Below, one piece after another: positions 25,206-32,169 of a DNA stretch of 64,000 nucleotides. The notes under the pieces are model-generated. The model worked only from the letters and a program-made list of their open reading frames with translations, was not told the DNA's origin and ran no database searches. The translations under genes were made by a program, and so were the position numbers. Where the stretch lies: the NCBI GenBank assembly GCA_963717135.1, contig CAVQVN010000009.1, positions 930,001-994,000 on the forward strand, in the 5' to 3' direction. How positions within the stretch are numbered: the first letter of the stretch is position 1; each line of letters opens with the position of its first letter. Source of the DNA: UBA4744 sp963717135. GTDB taxonomy: Bacteria > Actinomycetota > Acidimicrobiia > Spongiisociales > UBA4744.

Positions 25206-25465
25206 CGGGCACGCTCCACGACCTCTGCGACCCGCCAGCGCTTGGTCTTGGAGACAGGCCGCGTTTCGACGATGCGAACCGTGTCGCCGAGCTTGGCATC
25301 GTTGGTTTCGTCGTGCACGTTGAATCGTTTTCTGCTCCGTACGACCTTGTCGTACCGCGGGTGACGGATCGACTGCGTGATCTCGACGGTGATCGTCTTG
25401 TCACGGGCGTCGGAAACCACCACGCCGACTCTCGTCTTGCGTGTGGCACGCTCCTCGACCATCAC
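25202..25465 (-). CDS. rpsQ: 30S ribosomal protein S17
   Basis: 87 residues: RKTRVGVVVSDARDKTITV, then HPRYDKVVRSRKRFNVHDE and GDTVRIVETRPVSKTKRWRV. OB-fold primary 16S binder. ATG overlaps rpmC by 4 bases. Confidence 0.98.
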   Translation of the reverse strand: MMVEERATRKTRVGVVVSDARDKTITVEITQSIRHPRYDKVVRSRKRFNVHDETNDAKLGDTVRIVETRPVSKTKRWRVAEVVERAR

Positions 25466-25692
25466 ATACCTTCCTTTTTCGTGGCCTGCTGGGCAGCCCA
25501 GGCTTCGAGTTCTTGTTCCCGAATCACCGTGGCGAGTCGGGCGATATCCCTGCGCACCTCACCGAGGCGGGCAGTGTTGTCAAGCTGGTTGGTGGCAAGC
25601 TGGAAACGCAGGTTGAAGAGCTCTTCCTTGGTCTCCTCCAACCGCTCTTCCAGCTCTAGCGTGGTCAGTTCACGCAGATCGACTGCCTTCAC
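25462..25692 (-). CDS. rpmC: 50S ribosomal protein L29
   Basis: 76 residues with DLRELTTLELEERLEETKEE, LFNLRFQLATNQLDNTARL and RRDIARLATVIREQE, a coiled helix pair at the tunnel exit where SRP and trigger factor dock. Overlaps rplP by 4 bases. Confidence 0.98.
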   Translation of the reverse strand: MKAVDLRELTTLELEERLEETKEELFNLRFQLATNQLDNTARLGEVRRDIARLATVIREQELEAWAAQQATKKEGM

Positions 25693-26102
25693 GTCTCCTC
25701 CCGCATCACAAACTTGGTCTTGATGGGCAGCTTGTGACCGGCGCGCCGCATCGCCTCGCGAGCCATTTCTTCCGGCACCCCGGAAAGCTCGAACATCACC
25801 CGGCCTGGTTTGACAACCGCTACCCAGAACTCCGGGTTGCCTTTCCCCGACCCCATCCTGGTCTCGGCAGGCTTCTGCGTGACCGGTTTGTCGGGAAAGA
25901 TTGTGATCCAGACTTTGCCACCGCGCTTGACCGTTCTGGTGATGGCCACCCGGGCCGACTCAATCTGCCGAGCGGTGATCCATCCCTCCTCGAGAGCTTT
26001 GATCCCGTACTCACCGAAAGACACCTTGGTTCCACCCTTGGCCATCCCTCGCCGGCGTCCACGGTGCATCTTCCGGTATTTGGTTCGTTTCGGCATCAGC
26101 AT
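25689..26102 (-). CDS. rplP: 50S ribosomal protein L16
   Basis: 137 residues starting MLMPKRTKYRKMHRGRRRG, then VSFGEYGIKALEEGWITARQ and RMGSGKGNPEFWVAVVKPGR. Contacts A-site tRNA elbow. ATG 26102 shares a base with the rpsC stop; ATG 26096 is a possible alternative. Confidence 0.98.
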   Translation of the reverse strand: MLMPKRTKYRKMHRGRRRGMAKGGTKVSFGEYGIKALEEGWITARQIESARVAITRTVKRGGKVWITIFPDKPVTQKPAETRMGSGKGNPEFWVAVVKPGRVMFELSGVPEEMAREAMRRAGHKLPIKTKFVMREET

Positions 26103-27256
26103 CAGGCGTCACCACCCTTGCCGGCGCCGTCGTCGGACTCGGAATCTTCAGACTTGGCGTTGTCCTCGAACTCGACCACAACGTCGGCGGGCTCGTCGTC
26201 GACCGTCTCGGTTTCAACAGAATCGGGGCTGATCTCCGCCGTTTCAAAGACCTCAGCAACAAAATCGTCGATCGCCACGTCCTCCTCCGACACGACGGTT
26301 TCCTCGGCTTCGATCTCATCATCGGGCAAATCGAAGATGGGAACGATCGGCTCGTCGTCGACCGCAACGGTCTCAACCTCGGCCTCGTATTCGCTCTTGG
26401 CCGCCTGGGGAGCGATTCGCTTCCCGCCACCGGCTTCGATCAAACGTTTGCCCTCGCGTTTGCCGCCTCCGGCTTCGATCAGGCGCTTGCCGCCTCCGGC
26501 TTCGATGACTTTCGAGCTGCGCTCACCGCCGATGGCATGCTCGGCTCTCGCCTTGGCGGGTGCCACCCGGCCGGGACGGCCCGAGGCCAGGGCAGCTTCG
26601 GCGGCAACCTTTTCGCGGGTCGCTTTGAGAGAAGTGACCACGTCACCTTTGTAGACCCACACTTTGATCCCGATCGCTCCCACGGTGGTTCGGGCGGTCG
26701 ATGTTCCGAAATCGATGTCGGCCCGAAGGGTATGAAGAGGCACCCGACCTTCGCGATACCACTCGCGACGTCCCATGTCGGCGCCGCCCAGCCGACCGTT
26801 GGACTCGACCCGAACGCCTTCGGCTCCGGCTTTCATGGCAGTGGCGACGGCCCGCTTCATAGCCCGGCGGAACGACACCCGGTTTTCGAGCTGATCGGCG
26901 ATACCGCGAGCCAGCAACTGGGCATCGGTCTCCGGATCGCGCACCTCGATGATGTTGAGTTTGACCCGCCGGCCGGTGAGCTTCTCCAACCCGGCCCGCA
27001 ATCGGTCCGCCTCGGCGCCCTTACGCCCGATCACCACGCCCGGACGGGCAGTATGGATCTCTATTACTACCTTGTCGCGAGTCCGCTCGATCTCGATACG
27101 CGACACAGCCCCGCGGGTCAACTCACCGTTGAGGTAATCGCGGATCTGCCAATCCTCATTGACCAGCTCGGTATATTCCTTGTCGCTGTACCAGCGCGAT
27201 TTCCAGTCCGTGACCACCCCGAGGCGGAACACGTACGGGTGTACTTTCTGGCCCAT
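26102..27256 (-). CDS. rpsC: 30S ribosomal protein S3 with long C-terminal extension
   Basis: 384 residues; typical S3 is about 210-280. The normal part (1-215) starts MGQKVHPYVFRLGVVTDWKS, has the KH motif VVIGRKGAEADRLRAGLEK and the C-terminal ESNGRLGGADMGRREWYREG. Residues about 240-280 contain three near-identical RLIEAGGGKR-type repeats, and about 285-384 are strongly acidic (many Glu, Asp, Val). The extension is in frame, ends cleanly at the rplP start and is presumably disordered. Function unknown; related extensions occur in other actinobacteria. Confidence 0.96.
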   Translation of the reverse strand: MGQKVHPYVFRLGVVTDWKSRWYSDKEYTELVNEDWQIRDYLNGELTRGAVSRIEIERTRDKVVIEIHTARPGVVIGRKGAEADRLRAGLEKLTGRRVKLNIIEVRDPETDAQLLARGIADQLENRVSFRRAMKRAVATAMKAGAEGVRVESNGRLGGADMGRREWYREGRVPLHTLRADIDFGTSTARTTVGAIGIKVWVYKGDVVTSLKATREKVAAEAALASGRPGRVAPAKARAEHAIGGERSSKVIEAGGGKRLIEAGGGKREGKRLIEAGGGKRIAPQAAKSEYEAEVETVAVDDEPIVPIFDLPDDEIEAEETVVSEEDVAIDDFVAEVFETAEISPDSVETETVDDEPADVVVEFEDNAKSEDSESDDGAGKGGDA

Positions 27257-27597
27257 TACGCCTCACTCTCCTCGGATACCACAATCGTGATGTGACAGGT
27301 TCTCTTACGGATCCGTGTCGCCCGGCCTCGCGCTCGAGGTCGCCACCGCTTCAGGGTCGGACCCTCATCCGCATAAGCTTCGGTAACAATCAGCTCGCCG
27401 GAGTCGAGAGCGTAGTTGTGCTCTGCGTTGGCCACAGCCGAATTGAGCACTTTGGTGACGGGGTCGGCCGCCCGGCGATCGGTGAAGGCCAGAACGTGGC
27501 GCGCCTCCTCGACGGGAAGACCCCGTACCAGGTCGAGCACCCGCCGCACTTTGTACGGCGACTGACGGATATGTTTTGCGTGCGCGCGAACCTTCAT
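27256..27597 (-). CDS. rplV: 50S ribosomal protein L22
   Basis: 113 residues: AHAKHIRQSPYKVRRVLDLV, VEEARHVLAFTDRRAADPV, and the tunnel-loop WRPRARGRATRIRKRTCHIT. The loop reaches the exit tunnel where macrolides bind. Overlaps rpsS by 4 bases and rpsC by one. Confidence 0.98.
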   Translation of the reverse strand: MKVRAHAKHIRQSPYKVRRVLDLVRGLPVEEARHVLAFTDRRAADPVTKVLNSAVANAEHNYALDSGELIVTEAYADEGPTLKRWRPRARGRATRIRKRTCHITIVVSEESEA

Positions 27598-27878
27598 CCC
27601 CGCCTCGCTGCCTTCTCTCTAGCTCCCGCGTGACCGCGGAAGGTTCTGGTCGGGGCAAACTCGCCGAGCTTGTGCCCAACCATTGACTCAGTCAGGTACA
27701 CGGGGACGTGCTTGCGACCGTCGTGCACTGCGATGGTATGCCCGACCATCTCGGGGATGATCGTGGACCGCCTGCTCCAGGTCTTGATGACCCGCTTCTC
27801 GCCCTTGCGATTGAGTTCCTCGACCTTCTTGACGAGATGATCGTCGATGAAGGGTCCTTTTTTCAAACTGCGAGCCAT
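27594..27878 (-). CDS. rpsS: 30S ribosomal protein S19
   Basis: 94 residues with MARSLKKGPFIDDHLVKKVE, RRSTIIPEMVGHTIAVHDG and YLTESMVGHKLGEFAPTRTF. Head protein contacting S13. Three bases after rplB. Confidence 0.98.
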   Translation of the reverse strand: MARSLKKGPFIDDHLVKKVEELNRKGEKRVIKTWSRRSTIIPEMVGHTIAVHDGRKHVPVYLTESMVGHKLGEFAPTRTFRGHAGAREKAARRG

Positions 27879-27881
27879 CGG

Positions 27882-28715
27882 CTACCTCCGACCCTTCTTC
27901 GATCGACGCCTGACAATGTCCTTGTCACTGGCTTTGTTCTTCTTCCTGGTCCGGCCTTCGGGCTTTCCCCAAGGGCTCACCGGGTGGCGGCCACCGGACG
28001 ACTTGCCCTCGCCACCGCCGAGCGGATGGTCGACCGGGTTCATCGCCACCCCTCTCGTCTGGGGACGGGTGCCCTTCCAGCGGGCACGACCCGCCTTGCC
28101 GGTCTTCACCAGTTCGGATTCCGTGTTGCCCACCTGGCCCACCGTGGCGCGGCAGTCGAGCTCGACGTTACGCATCTCGCCGGAGGGCAGACGAAGCAGC
28201 GCCTTGTCGCCCTCTTTGCTCATGAGCTGTACGGCGGCTCCGGCAGACCGGGCCATCTTGGCTCCCCCGCCGGGGCGCATCTCAATGGCATGCACTGTGG
28301 TGCCGGCCGGGATGTTGCGCAAAGGCAACGCGTTGCCGGGCCGAATCTCGGCACCGGAACCCGATTCGACGATGGCTCCCGGCTTGACGCCGAGTGGAGC
28401 CAGGATATAGGCCTTTTCGCCATCGGCGTAGTGCAGGAGAGCGAGCCGGGCGTTCCGATTCGGGTCGTACTCAATGGCAGCCACCTTGGCCGGAATGCCA
28501 TCCTTGGTGCGACGGAAATCAATGATGCGATACCGTTGCTTGTGGCCACCACCGCGATGACGGGAAGTGATACGCCCGTGAACGTTGCGACCACCGGTCG
28601 AGCTCTTCTTGGCGATGAGGCCCTTCTCCGGCTTCTTCTTGGTGATTTCCGAATAGTCGGAAACCGTCTGAAACCGTCGACCCGGCGACGTCGGTTTGAG
28701 TTTTCTTACTGGCAC
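27882..28715 (-). CDS. rplB: 50S ribosomal protein L2
   Basis: 277 residues: MPVRKLKPTSPGRRFQTVSD, GRNVHGRITSRHRGGGHKQR, the SH3 region, and the C-terminal peptidyl-transferase contact GVAMNPVDHPLGGGEGKSSG. Needed for subunit joining and peptidyl transfer. A heptamer array lies between it and rplW, unusual inside S10. Confidence 0.98.
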   Translation of the reverse strand: MPVRKLKPTSPGRRFQTVSDYSEITKKKPEKGLIAKKSSTGGRNVHGRITSRHRGGGHKQRYRIIDFRRTKDGIPAKVAAIEYDPNRNARLALLHYADGEKAYILAPLGVKPGAIVESGSGAEIRPGNALPLRNIPAGTTVHAIEMRPGGGAKMARSAGAAVQLMSKEGDKALLRLPSGEMRNVELDCRATVGQVGNTESELVKTGKAGRARWKGTRPQTRGVAMNPVDHPLGGGEGKSSGGRHPVSPWGKPEGRTRKKNKASDKDIVRRRSKKGRR

Positions 28716-28736
28716 AGCAGCCTCCTATCGTCGGCT

Positions 28737-28800
28737 GCAGCGACCAGCGACCAGCGACCAGCGACCAGCGGCTGGCGGCTGGCGGCTGGCGGCTGGTTGC
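28737..28800. repeat. two-sided heptamer array between rplW and rplB
   Basis: CAGCGAC x4 then CAGCGGC and TGGCGGC x3 ending TGGTTGC; period exactly 7. The CAGC-bearing half is followed by GCTGG-bearing complementary units, so it can fold into a hairpin. It lies upstream of the rplB start, which itself has an AGGAGG-like site (GGAGGC). Confidence 0.85.
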
Positions 28801-28840
28801 CACCACAACGCGTTGACGGTTGATCCTTCTTCATCTCTTC

Positions 28841-29128
28841 TTAAACCCCGAAAATGTCAATCGTGTCACCGGGGGCCAGCGTGACGAGGGCCCGCTTGAC
28901 GTCACCGCGTTTGCCGACGACCCAACCGGTTCGCTTCTGCTTGCCCTTGCGGTTCATGGTGTTCACCTTGAGGACTTCTACATCAAAAATGTGCTGAACC
29001 GCTTGACGGATCTCCGTCTTGTTGGCTCGTCGGTCGACCTCGAAGGTGTATGTGTTCAAATCCTCGATCAGGTCGTACGACTTTTCCGAAACGACCGGGG
29101 CGCGGATGACGTCACGTGGGTCTCTCAT
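28841..29128 (-). CDS. rplW: 50S ribosomal protein L23
   Basis: 95 residues: DPRDVIRAPVVSEKSYDLIE, NTYTFEVDRRANKTEIRQAV and KVNTMNRKGKQKRTGWVVGK. Chaperone-docking protein at the tunnel exit. The start ATG is followed by A, forming the ATGA that would overlap rplD if its 28-bp insert were removed. Confidence 0.98.
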   Translation of the reverse strand: MRDPRDVIRAPVVSEKSYDLIEDLNTYTFEVDRRANKTEIRQAVQHIFDVEVLKVNTMNRKGKQKRTGWVVGKRGDVKRALVTLAPGDTIDIFGV

Positions 29129-29158
29129 GACTCATCCCCTTCCGCTTCAAAGCCATCG

Positions 29159-29902
29159 TCAGAACTGACAACTGATGACTGAGAACTGACGACGGGAATC
29201 CTCAGGCATTGACGAAGTCGGAGACGCATCCACCTCAGCCGATTCCTGAATGAAGTCCTGGTCGGACACGTCGTAAGAAGTCGCCGCCACCGATCCCAAA
29301 GTATCGGTTGTGAACAGAACGGTGTCGGCCCACAACACGTCGTAGGCGGACAGCTGACCTGAGCGGGTGATCGCCACCTGGGCGAGATTGCGGAACGAGC
29401 GCTCGGCAACTCTATCGGTCGGTCCCAGCACGATCAGTGCCTTGCGGCCGGCGCCGATGGCCTTGAGCAAACCACCGGCCGTTTTGGTCTTGGGCTCTAC
29501 CCAATCGAGAGTCTCCACGACCTTGACCGAACCTTCCGCCGCTCTGGCCGAGAGCGCTCCCCGCAAGGCCAGCTTCTTCATCTTCTTGGGAGTGCGCTGG
29601 TTGTAGTCACGGGGATGGGGACCGAATACCACTCCTCCCCCTACCCACTGGGGAGAGCGGATCGAACCGTGGCGGGCGCGACCAAGTCCTTTTTGGCGCC
29701 ATGGTTTGCGACCGCCACCGCGGACCTCACTTCGGGTCTTGGTACTCGCCGTCCCGGATCGGGCGGCGGCCATCTGGGCGGTCACCACTTGATGCATGAC
29801 CGGAATGTTCGGTTCGACACCGAACACGGCCGGATCCAGTTTGATGTCGCCCTTGGGCGTCCCGTCACTGGCGAACAGCTGGGCCACAGGAGCGTCAGAC
29901 AT
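29159..29902 (-). CDS. rplD: 50S ribosomal protein L4 with a 3' end rewritten by heptamers
   Basis: 247 residues. Normal body: ARSGTASTKTRSEVRGGGRK, PWRQKGLGRARHGSIRSPQW, then ETLDWVEPKTKTAGGLLKAI and a C-terminal helix. After SSMPEDSRR the frame enters four heptamers (29161-29188) and ends QFSVISCQF, which is just the translation of the repeat. Without those 28 bases the frame would read RRDDGFEAEGDES and stop inside the rplW ATGA. L4 also feeds back on S10 transcription in E. coli; whether that applies here is unknown. Confidence 0.97.
   Translation of the reverse strand: MSDAPVAQLFASDGTPKGDIKLDPAVFGVEPNIPVMHQVVTAQMAAARSGTASTKTRSEVRGGGRKPWRQKGLGRARHGSIRSPQWVGGGVVFGPHPRDYNQRTPKKMKKLALRGALSARAAEGSVKVVETLDWVEPKTKTAGGLLKAIGAGRKALIVLGPTDRVAERSFRNLAQVAITRSGQLSAYDVLWADTVLFTTDTLGSVAATSYDVSDQDFIQESAEVDASPTSSMPEDSRRQFSVISCQF
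29161..29188 (-). repeat. four-heptamer insert in the rplD 3' end
   Basis: Exactly CAGTTCT, CAGTCAT, CAGTTGT, CAGTTCT (28 bp). Its removal restores an acidic reading frame and a 4-base overlap with rplW, which strongly suggests insertion into an intact gene. Confidence 0.85.
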
Positions 29903-30533
29903 TGGCCTTCACCGCCTCTCTTACCAGGACCACCGACCCGGACGGCCCGGGCACCGAGCCGCCCAACATGAGAAGCCCGCGTTCGCGGTCGACGTCGACG
30001 ATCTCCACATTGAGCGTCGTGACCCGCTGTCCACCCATGCGCCCCGGCATCTTCTTGCCCTTGAAGACCCGGGCGGGGGTGGCGCACGCGCCGATAGAAC
30101 CCGGCGCCCGGTGCACTTTGTGGATGCCATGACTGGCGCTCTGACCTGAGAAATTGTGGCGTTTCATGACACCCTGGAAGCCTTTGCCTTGGGATATCCC
30201 GGCCACGTCGGCTTTGCCGCCTTTGACGAGAACGTCGGCGACGTTGATCTCCTGACCGACCTTGTAATCTTCCGGATTGTCGACCCGTAGCTCAACGAGG
30301 TGGCGGCTGGGGGCGACGCCGGCCGCGGCGTAATGCCCGGCCATTGGTTTGTTCACTTTGCGAGACGGCAGCTCCTTGAAGGAGATCTGGATGGCCGAAT
30401 AGCCGTCTATTGAGGCCCGCTTGATCTGGGTCACATAGCACGGACCGGCCTTGATGACCGTCACCGGAATCGCCCGGGCGTTGTCATCAAACACCTGGGT
30501 CATTCCGAGCTTTTCGCCGAGAATCGCCTTCAC
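29895..30533 (-). CDS. rplC: 50S ribosomal protein L3
   Basis: 212 residues: MKAILGEKLGMTQVFDDN, VADVLVKGGKADVAGISQGK, GFQGVMKRHNFSGQSASHGI and PARVFKGKKMPGRMGGQRVT. Contacts the peptidyl-transferase centre. Overlaps rplD by 8 bases and rpsJ by 4. Confidence 0.98.
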   Translation of the reverse strand: MKAILGEKLGMTQVFDDNARAIPVTVIKAGPCYVTQIKRASIDGYSAIQISFKELPSRKVNKPMAGHYAAAGVAPSRHLVELRVDNPEDYKVGQEINVADVLVKGGKADVAGISQGKGFQGVMKRHNFSGQSASHGIHKVHRAPGSIGACATPARVFKGKKMPGRMGGQRVTTLNVEIVDVDRERGLLMLGGSVPGPSGSVVLVREAVKANV

Positions 30534-30844
30534 AGCTTGATCTCCACTTCTACGCCGGCGGGAAGGTCGAGACGCATCAGCGAATCCACCGTCTTCGGGG
30601 TGGGCTCGAGGATGTCGATCAGCCGTTTGTGGATGCGCATCTCGAAGTGCTCCCGCGAGTCTTTGTCGACGTGTGGCGAACGGATCACGCAGTAGCGATG
30701 GATCTCTGTTGGAAGCGGCACCGGACCCTTGATCTTTGCCTGGGTACGAACCACCGTCTCGGCGATTTTCCGCGCCGATTCGTCGACCACTTCGTGATCG
30801 TAGGCCTTGAGCCTGATCCGGATTTTCTGTCCTTGGTCTGCCAT
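30530..30844 (-). CDS. rpsJ: 30S ribosomal protein S10
   Basis: 104 residues starting MADQGQKIRIRLKAYDHEV, then KIKGPVPLPTEIHRYCVIRS and HEFEMRIHKR-like EHFEMRIHKRLIDILEPTP. Also NusE in antitermination. First gene of the S10 block, 120 bp downstream of tuf copy 1; that gap holds a hairpin and heptamers rather than an obvious promoter. Confidence 0.98.
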   Translation of the reverse strand: MADQGQKIRIRLKAYDHEVVDESARKIAETVVRTQAKIKGPVPLPTEIHRYCVIRSPHVDKDSREHFEMRIHKRLIDILEPTPKTVDSLMRLDLPAGVEVEIKL

Positions 30845-30867
30845 TTAGCTCACTCGCTTCGCTCGTT

Positions 30868-30946
30868 CGCAGTCTTCAGTTCTCAGTTCTCAGTTGTCAG
30901 TTTCCGGTGGCCAGTTCCGATAACTGACCACTGACAACTGATAACT
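30868..30946. repeat. two-sided heptamer array between rpsJ and tuf copy 1
   Basis: CAGTCTT, CAGTTCT x2, CAGTTGT, CAGTTTC, a short centre, then GATAACT, GACCACT, GACAACT, GATAACT. The perfect 12-bp pair TCAGTTGTCAGT / ACTGACAACTGA lets it fold. From 30882 onward it is identical to the array after tuf copy 2. Confidence 0.9.
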
Positions 30947-30973
30947 CTGAAGTAACCCTCCGGGTTACTTCAG
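30947..30973 (-). terminator. perfect hairpin enclosing the tuf-1 stop codon
   Basis: Stem CTGAAGTAACCC / GGGTTACTTCAG (12 bp), 3-base loop. The tuf stop (TAA at 30965-30967) lies within one arm; the other arm is an inverted copy of the gene end. No U-tract follows; the heptamer array does. Confidence 0.6.
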
Positions 30974-32155
30974 GATTTTGGTGACCGTCCCGGCTCCCAC
31001 CGTACGGCCACCCTCCCGAATCGCGAACTTCTGACCCTCATCCATCGCGATCGTGGTAATCAACTCCACCGTCATCAGCGTGTTATCACCCGGCATCACC
31101 ATCTCCGTACCCGCCGGCAACGTCACCGACCCAGTCACATCCGTCGTCCGGAAATAAAACTGCGGGCGATACCCCGGGAAAAACGGGTTATGACGACCAC
31201 CCTCCTCCCGATTCAACACATACACCTGCGCCTCAAAATTCGTGTGCGGAGTAATCGAACCAGGCTTCGCCAACACCTGACCACGCTCCACCTCATCCTT
31301 ACCAACCCCCCGCAACAACACCCCCACATTGTCACCCGCCCGACCCTCATCCAACAACTTGCGGAACATCTCCACCCCAGTCGCTACCGTCTTCTTAGTC
31401 GGACGAATCCCAACAATCTCAACCTCCTCACCAACCTTCACCACCCCCTGCTCAACCCGACCCGTAACCACCGTCCCCCGACCCGTAATCGAAAACACAT
31501 CCTCAATCGGCATCTGAAACGGACGATCCAACGGACGCTCCGGAGTCGGCACATAACCATCCACCGCCGCCATCAACTCCAAAATCGACGCAACCGCCTC
31601 CGGATCATCCCCCTCCAAAGCCGCCAACGCCGAACCCCGCACCACCGGAATATCATCCCCAGGGAACTCATACTCCGTCAACAAATCCCGAACCTCCAAC
31701 TCCACCAAATCCAAAAGCTCCGGATCGTCAACCTGATCCACCTTATTCAAATACACCACGATATAAGGCACCCCAACCTGCCGAGCCAACAACACATGCT
31801 CCCGCGTCTGCGGCATCGGACCATCCGCCGCCGACACCACCAAAATCGCCCCATCAATCTGCGCCGCCCCCGTAATCATGTTCTTGATGTAATCCGCATG
31901 ACCCGGCATATCCACATGCGCATAATGACGAGCATCCGTCTCATACTCCACATGCGCAATCTGAATCGTGATCCCCCGCTCACGCTCCTCCGGCGCCTTA
32001 TCAATCTCATCAAACGACGTAAACGCCACCGAAGCATTCGACTCATGCAAAACCCGCGTAATCGCCGCCGTCAACGTCGTCTTCCCATGATCAATATGAC
32101 CCATCGTCCCCACATTCACATGCGGCTTCGTCCGCTCAAACTTCGACTTCGCCAT
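30965..32155 (-). CDS. tuf: elongation factor Tu, copy 1
   Basis: GTPase that delivers aminoacyl-tRNA to the ribosome. 396 residues: GHIDHGKTT (G1), DMPGHADYIKNM (G3), NKVDQVDD (G4), and three domains ending KILK. It follows fusA by 14 bases at the end of the str operon. Codon use is striking: outside the last about 70 codons third positions are nearly all G or T, with few C, unlike neighbouring fusA. It is identical to the copy at 60389-61579, including 83 bp beyond the stop. Confidence 0.98.
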   Translation of the reverse strand: MAKSKFERTKPHVNVGTMGHIDHGKTTLTAAITRVLHESNASVAFTSFDEIDKAPEERERGITIQIAHVEYETDARHYAHVDMPGHADYIKNMITGAAQIDGAILVVSAADGPMPQTREHVLLARQVGVPYIVVYLNKVDQVDDPELLDLVELEVRDLLTEYEFPGDDIPVVRGSALAALEGDDPEAVASILELMAAVDGYVPTPERPLDRPFQMPIEDVFSITGRGTVVTGRVEQGVVKVGEEVEIVGIRPTKKTVATGVEMFRKLLDEGRAGDNVGVLLRGVGKDEVERGQVLAKPGSITPHTNFEAQVYVLNREEGGRHNPFFPGYRPQFYFRTTDVTGSVTLPAGTEMVMPGDNTLMTVELITTIAMDEGQKFAIREGGRTVGAGTVTKILK

Positions 32156-32169
32156 GGGATTACCTCCTG

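Larger units (their letters stand above)
30882..32157 (-). repeat. 1276-bp duplication containing tuf (copy 1)
   Basis: Identical, as far as I can read, to 60306-61581. It includes the whole tuf gene, the stop-codon hairpin and most of the heptamer array, and ends two bases beyond the ATG. Confidence 0.9.
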
